DNA from: Pseudomonadota bacterium
GTDB taxonomy: Bacteria; Pseudomonadota; Gammaproteobacteria; Steroidobacterales; Steroidobacteraceae
Assembly: GCA_023391335.1 (NCBI GenBank)
Contig: JAEWBG010000028.1
Location: forward strand, 71,408 to 135,407
Reading direction: 5' to 3'
Length of the DNA: 64,000 nucleotides
In this document: positions 42,475-51,749 of the stretch, piece after piece
Position numbering within the stretch: position 1 is the first letter of the stretch
Layout: every line of letters begins with the position of its first letter
Made by a program: the position numbers and the translations under genes
Notes under the pieces: model-generated
The model's database searches: none
The model's input: only the letters and a program-made list of their open reading frames with translations
Told to the model about the DNA's origin: nothing

Positions 42475-43182
42475 TCAGTTTGCGCCGACGGCTTCGCTGA
42501 CGAGATCGCCAATGCGTGCCAAGAAGTCGGTGCTCATCGTCGGATGAAAGCGGTCTGCATCGGGACTGCCGATCGCGAGTAATCCTGAAGCCGGTTGTGG
42601 GCCGAGCGGAACGAGTGCGGCCGAGCCGATCTCGACGGTGCCGGCACCGAAAAGGAAGTCGCGATGCGAATCGCGGATTTGACCGCAGCGTGGCTTGCCC
42701 GATTCGAACAGTGTCTCGAACATTTTCAGTTCCGGCGCATTGGCATCGATCAAGCGCAAATGTCGGCTGGTCACCTGCGCGTATTCGGATTCCGACCCTT
42801 TCGTCAGCAGCAACAACCACTCCGAAGCACCGAAGTCCTCGCGCAACGACGATTCCAACGCATCCAGCAATACATCCGCCTTTCTTGAGCGGACCAAGCG
42901 GCATGCAAGGCGATGGATTTTGCCCGCGAGCACATCGTTCGCGCGCGCAACTTCGATGAGATCGCGCAAACGGGATTCGAGTGTTTGGTTCTTCTCGCGC
43001 AGCGCACCGACTTGTCGTTCGATGAGCGAAACCGTGGCCGCACCGCCGTTGTGGGAAAGCTTGAGCTTCGTGAGCAGCCCCGCGTGTCGTTCGAAAAATT
43101 CAGGATTCAGTTGCAGGTAGTGAGCGATTTTGTCCTCGTCCAGCGTTTCCGTCTCGATGCCACGGACCGGTTGCTTGCTCAT
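42475..43182 (-). CDS. DUF484 (YigA-like) GAF-fold protein
   Basis: 235 residues from ATG 43182 (ribosome site gagg); the frame is open further upstream but without support. KIAHYLQLNPEFFERHAGLL is the typical DUF484 start, followed by a coiled-coil helix (VSLIERQVGALREKNQTLE) and a GAF-like domain with SAALVPLGPQPASGLLAIGS. Genes of this family sit between dapF and xerC in many gammaproteobacteria; their function is unknown. Confidence 0.92.
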   Translation of the reverse strand: MSKQPVRGIETETLDEDKIAHYLQLNPEFFERHAGLLTKLKLSHNGGAATVSLIERQVGALREKNQTLESRLRDLIEVARANDVLAGKIHRLACRLVRSRKADVLLDALESSLREDFGASEWLLLLTKGSESEYAQVTSRHLRLIDANAPELKMFETLFESGKPRCGQIRDSHRDFLFGAGTVEIGSAALVPLGPQPASGLLAIGSPDADRFHPTMSTDFLARIGDLVSEAVGAN

Positions 43183-43238
43183 AGTGCCTCGTTGTCTTTG
43201 TGTTGAAACGTCATGAACGCTAGTCCGACGTTCATGCG

Positions 43239-43316
43239 CTAGATCTCTCCGACGATACGCTCGCCGCTGTTCGCGGTCTCTTGGCGAATCTGCGCCTCTC
43301 GTGCGCGAAAGTCCAT
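43239..43316 (-). CDS. Possible 25-residue peptide between dapF and DUF484 genes
   Basis: ATG at 43316 follows the dapF stop by 2 bp and runs MDFRAREAQIRQETANSGER to a TAG at 43239. The composition is charged and helical. Close spacing would allow coupling to dapF termination. There is no family match I know, and a chance frame of this size is quite possible. Confidence 0.25.
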   Translation of the reverse strand: MDFRAREAQIRQETANSGERIVGEI

Positions 43317-43318
43317 GC

Positions 43319-44167
43319 TCACGCTTTGTTGCGACGGAAGGAGCCGGTATCGACGCTTCCCTCGAACACCGTGGTTGCGGGCCCGATGAGCCACAGATGT
43401 TCACCTGGTCCTTCCCACTTCACGGACATCTCGCCGCCCGGCACCGAAACTTTGACGTCATCCTCCAGTAAGCCGAGCCGACGACCTACCGCGACGGCAG
43501 CGCACGCGCCCGTGCCGCATGCTTGTGTTTCACCGACGCCGCGTTCGAACACACGCAGGCGGATGTGATTGGGCGCGACGACTTGCATGAATCCGACGTT
43601 CACTCGATTCGGGAATCGGGTATGAGTTTCGATCGCAGGCCCCAGCCCTTGCACGTCTGCTTCAGCGACGTTCGCGACCTGCAAGACCGCATGCGGGTTG
43701 CCCATCGAGACGGCTCCGATCTGCAACTCGGTTTCGCCGACCCGCAGCGGATACACATCGGCCTCGCGTGATGCGTCGAACGGCAGCGCGGCGGGATCGA
43801 AATTCGGGATGCCCATGTCGATCGCAACTGAAGCGTCGTCGCGAAGCACGCCGTCAATGCGACCGCCGGGACTATCCAGGTGTACTTGCTTGCGGCCCAG
43901 CTTCTTCGCGATCAATGCAGCGATGCACCGTGCGCCGTTACCGCATTGCTCTACTTCAGAGCCGTCAGCGTTGAAGATGCGATAGAAGACATCCGTGTGT
44001 TGATCGCGCGCAGGCATCAGCACCAATGCTTGATCGAAACCGATTCCCGTACGTCGGTCGGCCAGCGCACGGAATGTCGCAGAGTCTGGCACGGCGGCAT
44101 CGGCATCGGCTTCGAACACGATGAAGTCGTTGCCGAGTCCTTGCATCTTTGTAAATGAGAGCAGCAT
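43319..44167 (-). CDS. dapF: Diaminopimelate epimerase
   Basis: 282 residues from ATG 44167. The two catalytic cysteines are in QCGNGARCIA and QACGTGACAAVA; MQGLGNDFIVFE at the N-terminus and SMGNPHAVLQV are typical. It converts LL- to meso-diaminopimelate for lysine and peptidoglycan. The small lipoprotein gene lptM that often precedes dapF is not visible upstream (44168-44302). Confidence 0.97.
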   Translation of the reverse strand: MLLSFTKMQGLGNDFIVFEADADAAVPDSATFRALADRRTGIGFDQALVLMPARDQHTDVFYRIFNADGSEVEQCGNGARCIAALIAKKLGRKQVHLDSPGGRIDGVLRDDASVAIDMGIPNFDPAALPFDASREADVYPLRVGETELQIGAVSMGNPHAVLQVANVAEADVQGLGPAIETHTRFPNRVNVGFMQVVAPNHIRLRVFERGVGETQACGTGACAAVAVGRRLGLLEDDVKVSVPGGEMSVKWEGPGEHLWLIGPATTVFEGSVDTGSFRRNKA

Positions 44168-44302
44168 GGCGTGAGAATAGCAGAGCAGGGTGGGCAATTT
44201 ATGTCAGCGAGAAGGTGGGAACTGCGGCGCGATCCACCCTGAAATCGCCCTCGTTCATCGAACGTTGAACTGCGGATCGGCCGCTGCGGCTCCGTACTCC
44301 CG

Positions 44303-44734
44303 TCAGTCGAGATTCATCCGTTCGATCTTCATACATCGGTCCATCACGACGGTGAGCCCCGCATCCGTCCCACGCTGTGCCGCCGCTTCATCTACACAAC
44401 CGAGCTGCAGCCAGACGGCGGGTAGCTTCAGGCGAATGCATTCGTCGACGACCGCGCCGACTTCCTCCGGCTTGCGAAAGACATCGACGATGTCGATACG
44501 CTCCCCGGGGCCCATGAGCTTGATTGCCTGTTCAAGGTCAGGAACGGCGCGAATGCCTTCCCACACGGCGAGTCTCGGATTCACCGGAATGATCCGATAC
44601 CCGTAATCGCGCAACACGCCGGCCACCTCGTAGCTCGGCCGCTGGGGGTTATCGGATAGCCCGACGATGGCAACCGTGCGTGCCTCGGAGAGGAGTTGGC
44701 GGATTCGTTGCGGGGTTGGATTATGAAACGACAT
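44303..44734 (-). CDS. CoA-binding protein (YccU-like)
   Basis: 143 residues from ATG 44734, which has a gaggg ribosome site 6 nt upstream. Rossmann-like CoA-binding domain: RTVAIVGLSDNPQRPSYEVA, GYRIIPVNPRL, IDIVDVFRKPEEV and PAVWLQLGCVDEAAA. The family binds CoA or acyl-CoA, perhaps as a sensor; no reaction is known. Single gene, 135 bp upstream of dapF and on the same strand. Confidence 0.9.
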   Translation of the reverse strand: MSFHNPTPQRIRQLLSEARTVAIVGLSDNPQRPSYEVAGVLRDYGYRIIPVNPRLAVWEGIRAVPDLEQAIKLMGPGERIDIVDVFRKPEEVGAVVDECIRLKLPAVWLQLGCVDEAAAQRGTDAGLTVVMDRCMKIERMNLD

Positions 44735-44851
44735 AGACCGCCCTCGTGACATTTGCTGCGCGGCACCTTAAGTTAGCGCGGCCTCCAGAATAACAGTCGG
44801 GTCCTGCCTCGGTTCCGGCGAATGCGCCGCGCAGGCAGAAGAGAGGGTCTC

Positions 44852-45493
44852 ATGCGCCACGTCATGGTTATGAACTCGAAGGGCGGCTGCGGCAAGAGCA
44901 CGCTAGCGACGAACGTTGCCAGCTACTTTGCCACGCAGGGGTATAAGGTCGCACTGGCCGACTATGACCCGCAGCGCACCAGTCTGGATTGGTTGTCGGT
45001 CAGGCCTGAAGACTTGCCGAAGATCACCCCGATAGACGCCTGCGAAGAAGGGCTTCGTGGGGTACCGCGCGACACCGAGATCCTCGTCATCGATGCCCCG
45101 GCCAGGACCCATGGCGCTGAAATGAACGAGTTGGTGCGCCGGGCGGAGACCATCCTCGTGCCCGTGATGCCATCCCCCATCGACATGAAGGCCTGCGCGC
45201 ACTTCATGAAGGAACTGCTCGAACTCGGCAAGGTGCAGCGCGAACAGGCTCGCCTAGCCGTGGTCGCGAACCGCGTTCGCGAGAACACGCTGCTGTACGA
45301 AGAACTCGATCAATATCTCGGCAAACTCAAAGTGCCGTATCTCTCGTCCTTGCGCCAATCCACCAACTACCTGCGCGCCTTCCAGCGCGGCATGGGCATC
45401 TTCGAGCTGCCTGAATACCTCGCCTGGCCCGATTGGAAACAATGGGAGCCGATCACCAAGTGGCTGGAGAGTAAGCGGAGTCAGCCGAGTTGA
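44852..45493 (+). CDS. ParA/MinD-like P-loop ATPase
   Basis: 213 residues from ATG 44852, with gagaggg 4 nt upstream. Deviant Walker A NSKGGCGKSTLATNVAS, ALADYDPQRTSLDWLS and Walker B ILVIDAPARTHG; VPVMPSPIDMKA follows. No parB, minC/E or plasmid gene is nearby, so this is an orphan ParA, a type often used to position large complexes or chemoreceptors at the cell pole or midcell. The target cannot be read from the sequence. Confidence 0.88.
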   Translation: MRHVMVMNSKGGCGKSTLATNVASYFATQGYKVALADYDPQRTSLDWLSVRPEDLPKITPIDACEEGLRGVPRDTEILVIDAPARTHGAEMNELVRRAETILVPVMPSPIDMKACAHFMKELLELGKVQREQARLAVVANRVRENTLLYEELDQYLGKLKVPYLSSLRQSTNYLRAFQRGMGIFELPEYLAWPDWKQWEPITKWLESKRSQPS

Positions 45494-45508
45494 GCGCGCG
45501 GATGCGCG

Positions 45509-45730
45509 GTGATGGGTGAAGGCGTGATGGGGTGATGGGGTGAAGGGCGTAGCCCATCGCCAGCTAGTGATGGAGTGATGAGGTGATCGAGTGAAGGGTG
45601 TCGCTCATTCCTAGCTCGAAGGTCGAGTTCTACGAAGCCGACGATAGGACAACCGTCCGTCCAAAAAGAGCAACGCTACGCCGTTCACGCGCTTTGCGCT
45701 TTCACCTCATCACTTCATCACGTCATCACC
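45509..45730. repeat. Periodic-arm inverted repeat, 8-bp GTGATGGN unit, doubled left arm (copy C3)
   Basis: Left arms at 45509-45548 (gtgatggg-gtgatggg-gtgaaggg) and again at 45567-45598 (gtgatgga-gtgatgag-gtgatcga-gtgaaggg); one right arm at 45699-45730 (ttcacctc-atcacttc-atcacgtc-atcacc). The right arm encodes the last residues and the stop of the converging epimerase gene. Confidence 0.87.
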
Positions 45731-46621
45731 TTCCGCCTCGCCCTCGGCGAGGCTCGCCGTGATGCCCTCCCGATAATCCGCATACTTCAGTCGTACACCG
45801 AGGTGCTTGAGCATGCGTTCGTTGCTAACGCGGCGGGATTCATCGATGAAGGAGAGGCGTGAGGGGCTGAACGTCAGTTGTGCCTCTTCCATCGAGACCT
45901 GCGGCGGACGCGGCAACCCTGCGATGTCGGCAACGGCATTGAGGAACGCAGTGGAAGTGATCGAGCTGCCGTCGCTGATCGTGTAGACGCCTCGAGCCTC
46001 GGGGTTCGTGATGGCAGCGGCACAGGCTTCGACGAGATCCTCGACGTGAATGCGATTGCTGATGCCCGCGTCTTCTTCGCGCACCACGGGTTCGCGAGCG
46101 CGCAAACGATCGAGCGGCAAGCGCCCAGGTCCATAAATTCCAGGCACGCGCAGAATGACCCGTCGCACGCGCCGTTCCGTACACCATACGCGAGTCATTT
46201 CTTCCGCACTGACGCGACGGCGAGCCCGTTCGGTGCGCGGCTGCAATGGGCTGCTCTCGTCGACCAACGCTCCGCCGGTATCTCCATAAACGCCGGTCGT
46301 GCTCATGTAAACGAATACGTGCGGCGGCACGGTGGCGATTTGCAGAAATCGATCCAAGCGCAGATCGCTCTCGCCGCTCGGAGTGGGCGGAGCGAGATAA
46401 ACGATGGCGGCTTGGTCCAAACGCTCGGGCACGCTCGTAGCAGTGCGCAGCCGATCGAGATCCAAGATGTAGGCGCGAATACCGAGCGCCCCGAGATCCA
46501 TCGCCCGGGCCGGCGTGCGCACCGTTCCTGTGACATCGAATTGCGATTGCAGACGCAGTGCTAAACGCTGGCCCACATATCCGCAACCCGCGATGAGCAC
46601 GTGCGGTCGTGGCTCAGTCAT
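45710..46621 (-). CDS. NAD-dependent epimerase/SDR protein (YeeZ-like)
   Basis: 303 residues. Dinucleotide-binding loop VLIAGCGYVGQRLALRL, then VYMSTTGVYGDTGG, ILRVPGIYGPGRLP and NRIHVEDLVEACAAA, as in YeeZ/extended-SDR sugar epimerase relatives. Substrate unknown. The last residues (GDDVMK and stop) come from the GTGATG repeat arm. It is the last gene of the minus-strand run that begins at 52853. Confidence 0.85.
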   Translation of the reverse strand: MTEPRPHVLIAGCGYVGQRLALRLQSQFDVTGTVRTPARAMDLGALGIRAYILDLDRLRTATSVPERLDQAAIVYLAPPTPSGESDLRLDRFLQIATVPPHVFVYMSTTGVYGDTGGALVDESSPLQPRTERARRRVSAEEMTRVWCTERRVRRVILRVPGIYGPGRLPLDRLRAREPVVREEDAGISNRIHVEDLVEACAAAITNPEARGVYTISDGSSITSTAFLNAVADIAGLPRPPQVSMEEAQLTFSPSRLSFIDESRRVSNERMLKHLGVRLKYADYREGITASLAEGEAEGDDVMK

Positions 46622-46654
46622 GACGCGCTCGTGATCGAAGAGGGAAGCGATGCA

Positions 46655-47686
46655 TCAAGATGATCTCTGGGCGCTGGAATCGGCTGCGTAGTCGAAGGAA
46701 TCGAAGAACAATTGTGACTCAAGCAGCCCATGGGCGGGAAACTCGCTGCGGATCGCTTCGATCATTTGCGGTGGGCCGCTGGCGTAGACATCGACTCCCT
46801 CGAGATTTGGATACTGCCGCAAGGCGGCTTCGTGCACCAAACCCTTTTCGAATCCTGCTGCGTGCGCCGCGGAGAGAACGGGTGTGTACTTCAGGTTGTG
46901 AAATCGCCTGCACCATTCGAGCACGAGATCGTGTTCATAAAGATCTGCGCGCGTGCGTGCTCCCCAGAATAGGTGCAACGGACGCTGATCACCGCGCTCC
47001 AACAAATGCCGCAGCATGGCCTTGAGCGGCGCGTAACCGGTCCCGCCGCCAATCAAGATCGCAGGTCGAATGGACTCTTCGCGAAACCAAAACTGACCCA
47101 GCGGCCCTTCAATCCGCAGCAGCGTTGTTTGAGGACCCTCCCCAAACAACGATTTGGTGAATGCTCCATTCGCGACCCGTCGGATGTGCAATTCGAGCAG
47201 CGCAGCATCGTGCGGTGGACTTGCGATCGAAAAGCTGCGGCGACGGTGTCCGCTCAACAGCACGTCCAGATATTGGCCCGCCGCAAAGTGGAAAGTCTCG
47301 CTCGCGGGTAATCGCAAGAAGACTTGCATCACATCAGGCGCAAGGGGCTGCATGCGATCGATTCGCGCAGGAAGGGTTTTGACCTGGATGTCAGGTGCGG
47401 GCGGTCGAATTTGGCGAACTTCGATCTGCAGATCCGCAGTAGCAGCACGTGCTTGGCAAAGGAGCGCATAACCGTCGAGCTCTTCATCCGGCATCAGTCC
47501 CAGCGGACGCCCTTTCGGATACGAGACTGCACCGGCAACGATGCGCGCTCGGCACGACGTGCAATGACCGGCTCGGCAACTATGAGGCAGGTTGATGCCC
47601 GCGCGAAGTGCTGCATCCAAGATGCTTTCGTCGCCCGTGACCGTGATGAGCTGATGAGCGGGCAGCAGTGTGACTCGGGAGTTCAC
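46655..47686 (-). CDS. [2Fe-2S] ferredoxin-FAD/NAD(P)H reductase
   Basis: 343 residues. N-terminal plant-type ferredoxin with the cluster ligands in CRAGHCTSCRARI and a fourth cysteine in ALLCQARA. The FAD domain has RRSFSIASPP and GPLGQFWFRE; the NAD(P) domain has ILIGGGTGYAPLKAML and YASGPPQMIEAI. This layout is the CDP-6-deoxyglucoseen reductase/oxygenase-reductase type found in many gammaproteobacteria. Its electron acceptor is not evident; it sits 17 bp after hemY. Confidence 0.9.
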   Translation of the reverse strand: MNSRVTLLPAHQLITVTGDESILDAALRAGINLPHSCRAGHCTSCRARIVAGAVSYPKGRPLGLMPDEELDGYALLCQARAATADLQIEVRQIRPPAPDIQVKTLPARIDRMQPLAPDVMQVFLRLPASETFHFAAGQYLDVLLSGHRRRSFSIASPPHDAALLELHIRRVANGAFTKSLFGEGPQTTLLRIEGPLGQFWFREESIRPAILIGGGTGYAPLKAMLRHLLERGDQRPLHLFWGARTRADLYEHDLVLEWCRRFHNLKYTPVLSAAHAAGFEKGLVHEAALRQYPNLEGVDVYASGPPQMIEAIRSEFPAHGLLESQLFFDSFDYAADSSAQRSS

Positions 47687-47703
47687 AGCCGGCGTGCTGC
47701 GCG

Positions 47704-48945
47704 CTAGCTACGGCGGCGATCTTGCTGGCGACGTTCGAGCCAGCGTCGCGAACGAATCTTAGGTAAGCGAGCTTTGCGGCCGGCTGCGAGCGCAAGGGCT
47801 TCGTGCAATGCCTGCAACGCCCGATCGCGATCGCCGGTTTGATCCATGAAATCGGCCAAGAGTTGATAGGCCTCGAGGCGAGGTTTGATGGCGACACTCG
47901 TTTCCAGGTAGCTGCGCGCTTTGCCGTAAAGTTCGGCGCGAGCGGATAGCCGGGCGCACGTGAGCAGCAGCGCCGAGTCTTCGCGATGATCGGGTAGCCA
48001 GCGCTCCGCCCGCTCCAATGTTCCGAGCGAATCGTCGGGCTCCAACTCGCCATACAGAAGGACGAGTTGTTCATCCCACTGACGCTCGATTGCATCTCGC
48101 AATTCTTTTTCGGCGACATCTTGCCGTCCGCATGCCATGCACGCGCGTGCATACGTGACGATGACTTCGGTTCTCTGCGCGATTGATTTCGGCAAATCCT
48201 TCCAGACTGAGCTCAACTGCTGGAAATCCCCCGCCTGACCGGCGCCCTTGAGGCGGTCGAGATGGATTTGCTCCACCGTTTCATCGGCAACCGATGCCGG
48301 AATGCCGCGTGTCTTGCGAAGCTTCGGTTCGAGCGTCTGCAGACGCTCCCAATCTCCAGTCTGACGGTAAACGCGCGCGAGCAGCAGCAACCCGCGTGCA
48401 TTCATTTCTCCGCTTGCTTCAAGCTGTTCGAGCGCCGTCTGGGCGGCGGCGAATCGCTTGTGCTTCAGATGCGCCTCGGCCTGCATGATCAACGCGGGTG
48501 CGCGCTGCGTCGGAGCAAACTCCATCGCCTTGTTGAGCCATTCGTCGCGGCGCTGTTCGGCGCCTTGCAAGTCGGCAGCGCGCGCCGCGATTAGGTAATG
48601 GGCAGCCGGAATTTCCGCCTCTCGGGCGTAACGAGTAAGCGTGTTCTCCGCGGTTTCCCACAGGCCCTCTGCGAGCTCGAGCGTGCCTTGCGCCATGCTG
48701 CGGCGAGCGCGTTCCCACCGCCGCGCGCGTTGCTGTTCCTTCCACAATCGGCGGGCGATGAAGGCACGTACCAGCAATCGAATCAATGCATACAGAGCGA
48801 TCGCCGCCAAGACAAAAGTCACCGCGGACATTTCGATGAGGTAGCCTGCGAAACGGATCGCCACGTACCCCGTGTCGCGCATTAACACCGAGGCGAGAAT
48901 CGCGCCGAGAAGCAGCGCCGCTGCGAGATAGAGCCCTTTCTTCAT
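47704..48945 (-). CDS. hemY: HemY-like TPR membrane protein
   Basis: 413 residues. Two N-terminal membrane helices (YLAAALLLGAILASVLM and VTFVLAAIALYALIRLLV) with GYVAIRFAGYLIEMSA between them match the HemY N-terminal domain, followed by tetratricopeptide repeats (for example RGLLLLARVYRQTGDWERLQ and YQLLADFMDQTGDRDRAL). The gammaproteobacterial HemY is a TPR protein of uncertain role in heme synthesis, unrelated to protoporphyrinogen oxidase. 5 bp from hemX. Confidence 0.93.
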   Translation of the reverse strand: MKKGLYLAAALLLGAILASVLMRDTGYVAIRFAGYLIEMSAVTFVLAAIALYALIRLLVRAFIARRLWKEQQRARRWERARRSMAQGTLELAEGLWETAENTLTRYAREAEIPAAHYLIAARAADLQGAEQRRDEWLNKAMEFAPTQRAPALIMQAEAHLKHKRFAAAQTALEQLEASGEMNARGLLLLARVYRQTGDWERLQTLEPKLRKTRGIPASVADETVEQIHLDRLKGAGQAGDFQQLSSVWKDLPKSIAQRTEVIVTYARACMACGRQDVAEKELRDAIERQWDEQLVLLYGELEPDDSLGTLERAERWLPDHREDSALLLTCARLSARAELYGKARSYLETSVAIKPRLEAYQLLADFMDQTGDRDRALQALHEALALAAGRKARLPKIRSRRWLERRQQDRRRS

Positions 48946-48950
48946 GGCGC

Positions 48951-49997
48951 CTAGCGTTCCACCCCTGAAGACCCGCTCATGCGACGCAGTGCATCCGCGG
49001 CGTCGATTGCGGGCAAGGGCGGATCCACATCGATTTGCTCGAGTGCTCTGATTTCAGTCTGTGCGGACTGAGTGGCCGGAGAAGCCGTGTCGAACAAATC
49101 TCCGATCCAGGTTCGCGCGGCCTCCAACGAGGCCACATAGTTCTTCGCGTCGTGGCGGGAGGCAGCAGTGCGAGCCGAGAGTAGCAGCAACTGCAAATGC
49201 TCACGCCGCAGCAGCGCCTCTTGTCGAGTCAGCACCGTGCCTTCGGCCATGTCGACGCGGCGGACCACAATCAAATTAGCGAGTGCGTTACGCAGCAATC
49301 CCCAAGCGCGCGCAAACACACCTTGCGGCACTTCGGAGCGGTTCGCGGTGCTGCGTTCTTGGGCGACGATCCCCTTCACGGGAAGCTTTTCGGACTGCTC
49401 CTCGAGCGTGCTGAGTCGAGCGAGGATGCCGGTGATGTCCGGTTCGCGGACCGCGCGTAACGCTTGTAGATCGTGCGCGATTTGCTTGCGTACCGCCGCG
49501 AAAGCATCCGACTTCAACGCCGCAAGCCGTGCATCGGCTGACTCCAGCGCGACGATGGCGGTCTGCACGTCTCGATCCAATTCAAGTCGTCGCTGGGCGA
49601 GTTGCAGCAGGAACAACGCTTCGGCGCGAGACCAAGCGCGCTCGGGCCCCTGGGCGCGACCGCGTAGCTCATCGACACCGGCGTTCAGCTCTTCGATTTG
49701 CTGTGGCACTGAACTCATCGCGTCAGCGCGTCGGCGTAAATCGGCAAGGGCGTCTTGATCGCGTGTTGCCGCATCCGCCAATTGTTGGTGCAGCCGCTCG
49801 TTCTCGGATTGGATCGCGCGCGCGGTGTCTTTGACGGCGTCGACCCGGTCGCGAGTGGAATCCAGCCGCAGCAACGTATAAATGCCCGTCGCCAACGCGA
49901 GCACCGCGATGGCAGTGGTCAAGCGGCTGTAACTGTGGGCGCGCCGGCTACCCTTGGGCGGCTCGGAAATGAATGAAGTGGAAGCGGGATCAGACAT
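48951..49997 (-). CDS. hemX: HemX family protein
   Basis: 348 residues. One membrane helix (RLTTAIAVLALATGIYTLLRL) then a long coiled-coil and helical domain: WSRAEALFLLQLAQRRLELD, LARLSTLEEQSEKLPV and the LLLSARTAASRHDAKNYVAS region, typical of HemX. It has no methyltransferase domain despite the common annotation. Located between hemD and hemY as in pseudomonads. Confidence 0.93.
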   Translation of the reverse strand: MSDPASTSFISEPPKGSRRAHSYSRLTTAIAVLALATGIYTLLRLDSTRDRVDAVKDTARAIQSENERLHQQLADAATRDQDALADLRRRADAMSSVPQQIEELNAGVDELRGRAQGPERAWSRAEALFLLQLAQRRLELDRDVQTAIVALESADARLAALKSDAFAAVRKQIAHDLQALRAVREPDITGILARLSTLEEQSEKLPVKGIVAQERSTANRSEVPQGVFARAWGLLRNALANLIVVRRVDMAEGTVLTRQEALLRREHLQLLLLSARTAASRHDAKNYVASLEAARTWIGDLFDTASPATQSAQTEIRALEQIDVDPPLPAIDAADALRRMSGSSGVER

Positions 49998-50027
49998 AGG
50001 CGTGAACTGTGTGAGCGCGCGGACATT

Positions 50028-50822
50028 CTAGCCGAGCCCGTGCACGAGCGAGGCGCGTGCACGCGTGTGCAATGTACTCAGTGCACCGAGCATGGACGCA
50101 TCGTCTGCACCTCCCGCGTTGACGATCGAACCGCCGAGCCCAAGTGACCGCGCAGCCTGAGCGATTCGATCGCTGGCCGCAATCAGTACAGTACTCCGCA
50201 ACCACTCGCGCGAACGATCGGTCAGCAGCGTCAGCAAATTCTGCAGCGTTTCGATGCTGGTGAGAGTCACCGCATCGATGCCGGTCTCAGACCAATACTG
50301 CTCCAATGCGGCAAGCGCGTCCGCCGTCACCTGCGGTACAGCTCGGCGATACACCTCGCACGAATGCACTTCGATGCCGCGCATCGTCAACGTCTCGTGC
50401 AGCAGTTCGCGGCCACCCTCGCCCCGGACGATCACAGCGCGACGGATATCGCCGGCTGTTAACTCAGGATGGGTGAGTAGCGATTCGCTGTTCGACTCGC
50501 CTTCCGGGACGATGTGCGCTGGACGTTGCGCTTGCTTCAATGCGGCGGCCGTGGCGCGTCCGATCGCGGCGAGCTTGATGTGCGGCTGCTGGGCCAACAA
50601 CGGCAGACCGAATTGCACTGCATTCACGCTGACAAAAATGGCCAGGTCATACGTTGCAGTCAGACAGGTCGTGAGTTGTTGAATCTCGATGGTCGGAAAA
50701 CTCATCGCTTCGCCGCCGAGCTGGCGTACTGCGGCACAGAGCATCTCGCCCTGCGGCATCGGACGGGTCACCAGCACCGACAACCCCGTCAGTGGTGCGA
50801 CGACTTTCGGAATGATGTTCAC
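50028..50822 (-). CDS. hemD: Uroporphyrinogen-III synthase
   Basis: 264 residues from GTG 50822, whose GTGA overlaps the hemC stop; longer frames upstream are shadows of hemC. LSVLVTRPMPQGEMLCAAV, FVSVNAVQFGL, AIGRATAAAL, SCEVYRRAVP and DAVTLTSIETLQNLL are the scattered conserved positions of HemD. It cyclises hydroxymethylbilane with ring D inversion. Poor overall conservation is normal for the family. Confidence 0.93.
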   Translation of the reverse strand: MNIIPKVVAPLTGLSVLVTRPMPQGEMLCAAVRQLGGEAMSFPTIEIQQLTTCLTATYDLAIFVSVNAVQFGLPLLAQQPHIKLAAIGRATAAALKQAQRPAHIVPEGESNSESLLTHPELTAGDIRRAVIVRGEGGRELLHETLTMRGIEVHSCEVYRRAVPQVTADALAALEQYWSETGIDAVTLTSIETLQNLLTLLTDRSREWLRSTVLIAASDRIAQAARSLGLGGSIVNAGGADDASMLGALSTLHTRARASLVHGLG

Positions 50823-51739
50823 TCGCGTAACCGCTCGAGCAGCGCTGCGGCTCCGGCTGCCAAGAGACGCTCCGCCAGTGCGCGGCCCAAATTCTTCGCA
50901 TCGAGAGGCGAGCCAGCATTGTTGCCTCGATATACTTCGCGCCCATCCGGAGATGCGATGACGCCGCGTAACTGCAACTGCCCATCGCGAATGTCGGCGA
51001 AACCGCCGATCGGCGACTGGCAACTTCCCTGCAGCCGCTCCGCGAATGAGCGCTCGGCTTCGCAGCACTTCCAGGCCTGGGCGTCGTTGAGCACGGCGAC
51101 CCGCTCGATCGTGTGCGCATCCGCGGAACGGCATTCGATTCCGATGATGCCTTGGCCGACGGCCGGCACCGAGCGCTCCACATCGATGTAATGAGCAATG
51201 CGTTGCTCTAACCCCAGACGCAGCAACCCAGCGGCGGCGAGAATGATGGCGTCGTACTGGCCTTCATCGAGCTTGCGTAGGCGAGTGTCCACGTTACCAC
51301 GCAGAGTGATCAGTTCCAGGTCGGGACGATTGGCTAGCAACTGGCTTTGCCGCCGCAAGCTCGAAGTCCCTACGCGCGCGCCTTGAGGAAGGCCATCGAA
51401 AGAATCGAAGCGAGTGGATACGAACGCATCGCGCGGATCCGCTCGCGGCAGCATTGCGGCGAGGCACATCCCATCGGGCAATTCGCTCGGCACATCTTTC
51501 ATGGAGTGAACCGCGATATCGGCGCGATTTTCGGCCATCGCCAGTTCGAGTTCTTTGATGAACAAACCCTTGCCGCCGACATCGCTCAGCGCGCGATCGA
51601 GAATGCGATCGCCTTGCGTCGTCATTGGCACCAGCGTCACGTCCAGATCCGCGTGCGCTGTTCGCAACAAACCGGCGACGTGTTCCGCCTGCCACAAGGC
51701 GAGGCGGCTTTGGCGTGTGGCGATTCGAATCGAAGGCAT
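50819..51739 (-). CDS. hemC: Hydroxymethylbilane synthase (porphobilinogen deaminase)
   Basis: 306 residues. RIATRQSRLALWQAEHV, ALSDVGGKGLFIKELE, AVHSMKDVPSELPDG, RRQSQLLANRPDL and VPAVGQGIIGIECR are diagnostic, and the cofactor cysteine lies in ERLQGSCQSPIGG. It links four porphobilinogens. Starts 10 bp after the AI-2E-type transporter gene. In pseudomonads hemC lies just after algZR; here the same order holds but with four genes inserted. Confidence 0.97.
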   Translation of the reverse strand: MPSIRIATRQSRLALWQAEHVAGLLRTAHADLDVTLVPMTTQGDRILDRALSDVGGKGLFIKELELAMAENRADIAVHSMKDVPSELPDGMCLAAMLPRADPRDAFVSTRFDSFDGLPQGARVGTSSLRRQSQLLANRPDLELITLRGNVDTRLRKLDEGQYDAIILAAAGLLRLGLEQRIAHYIDVERSVPAVGQGIIGIECRSADAHTIERVAVLNDAQAWKCCEAERSFAERLQGSCQSPIGGFADIRDGQLQLRGVIASPDGREVYRGNNAGSPLDAKNLGRALAERLLAAGAAALLERLRE

Positions 51740-51749
51740 GACTACTCAG

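Noticed and set aside
44168..44302. lptM lipoprotein gene upstream of dapF
   Set aside because: I read both strands for a lipobox-containing short frame and found none.
50823..51134. Longer hemD beginning inside hemC
   Set aside because: The GTG overlapping the hemC stop gives the family N-terminus; the upstream part is a shadow of hemC.
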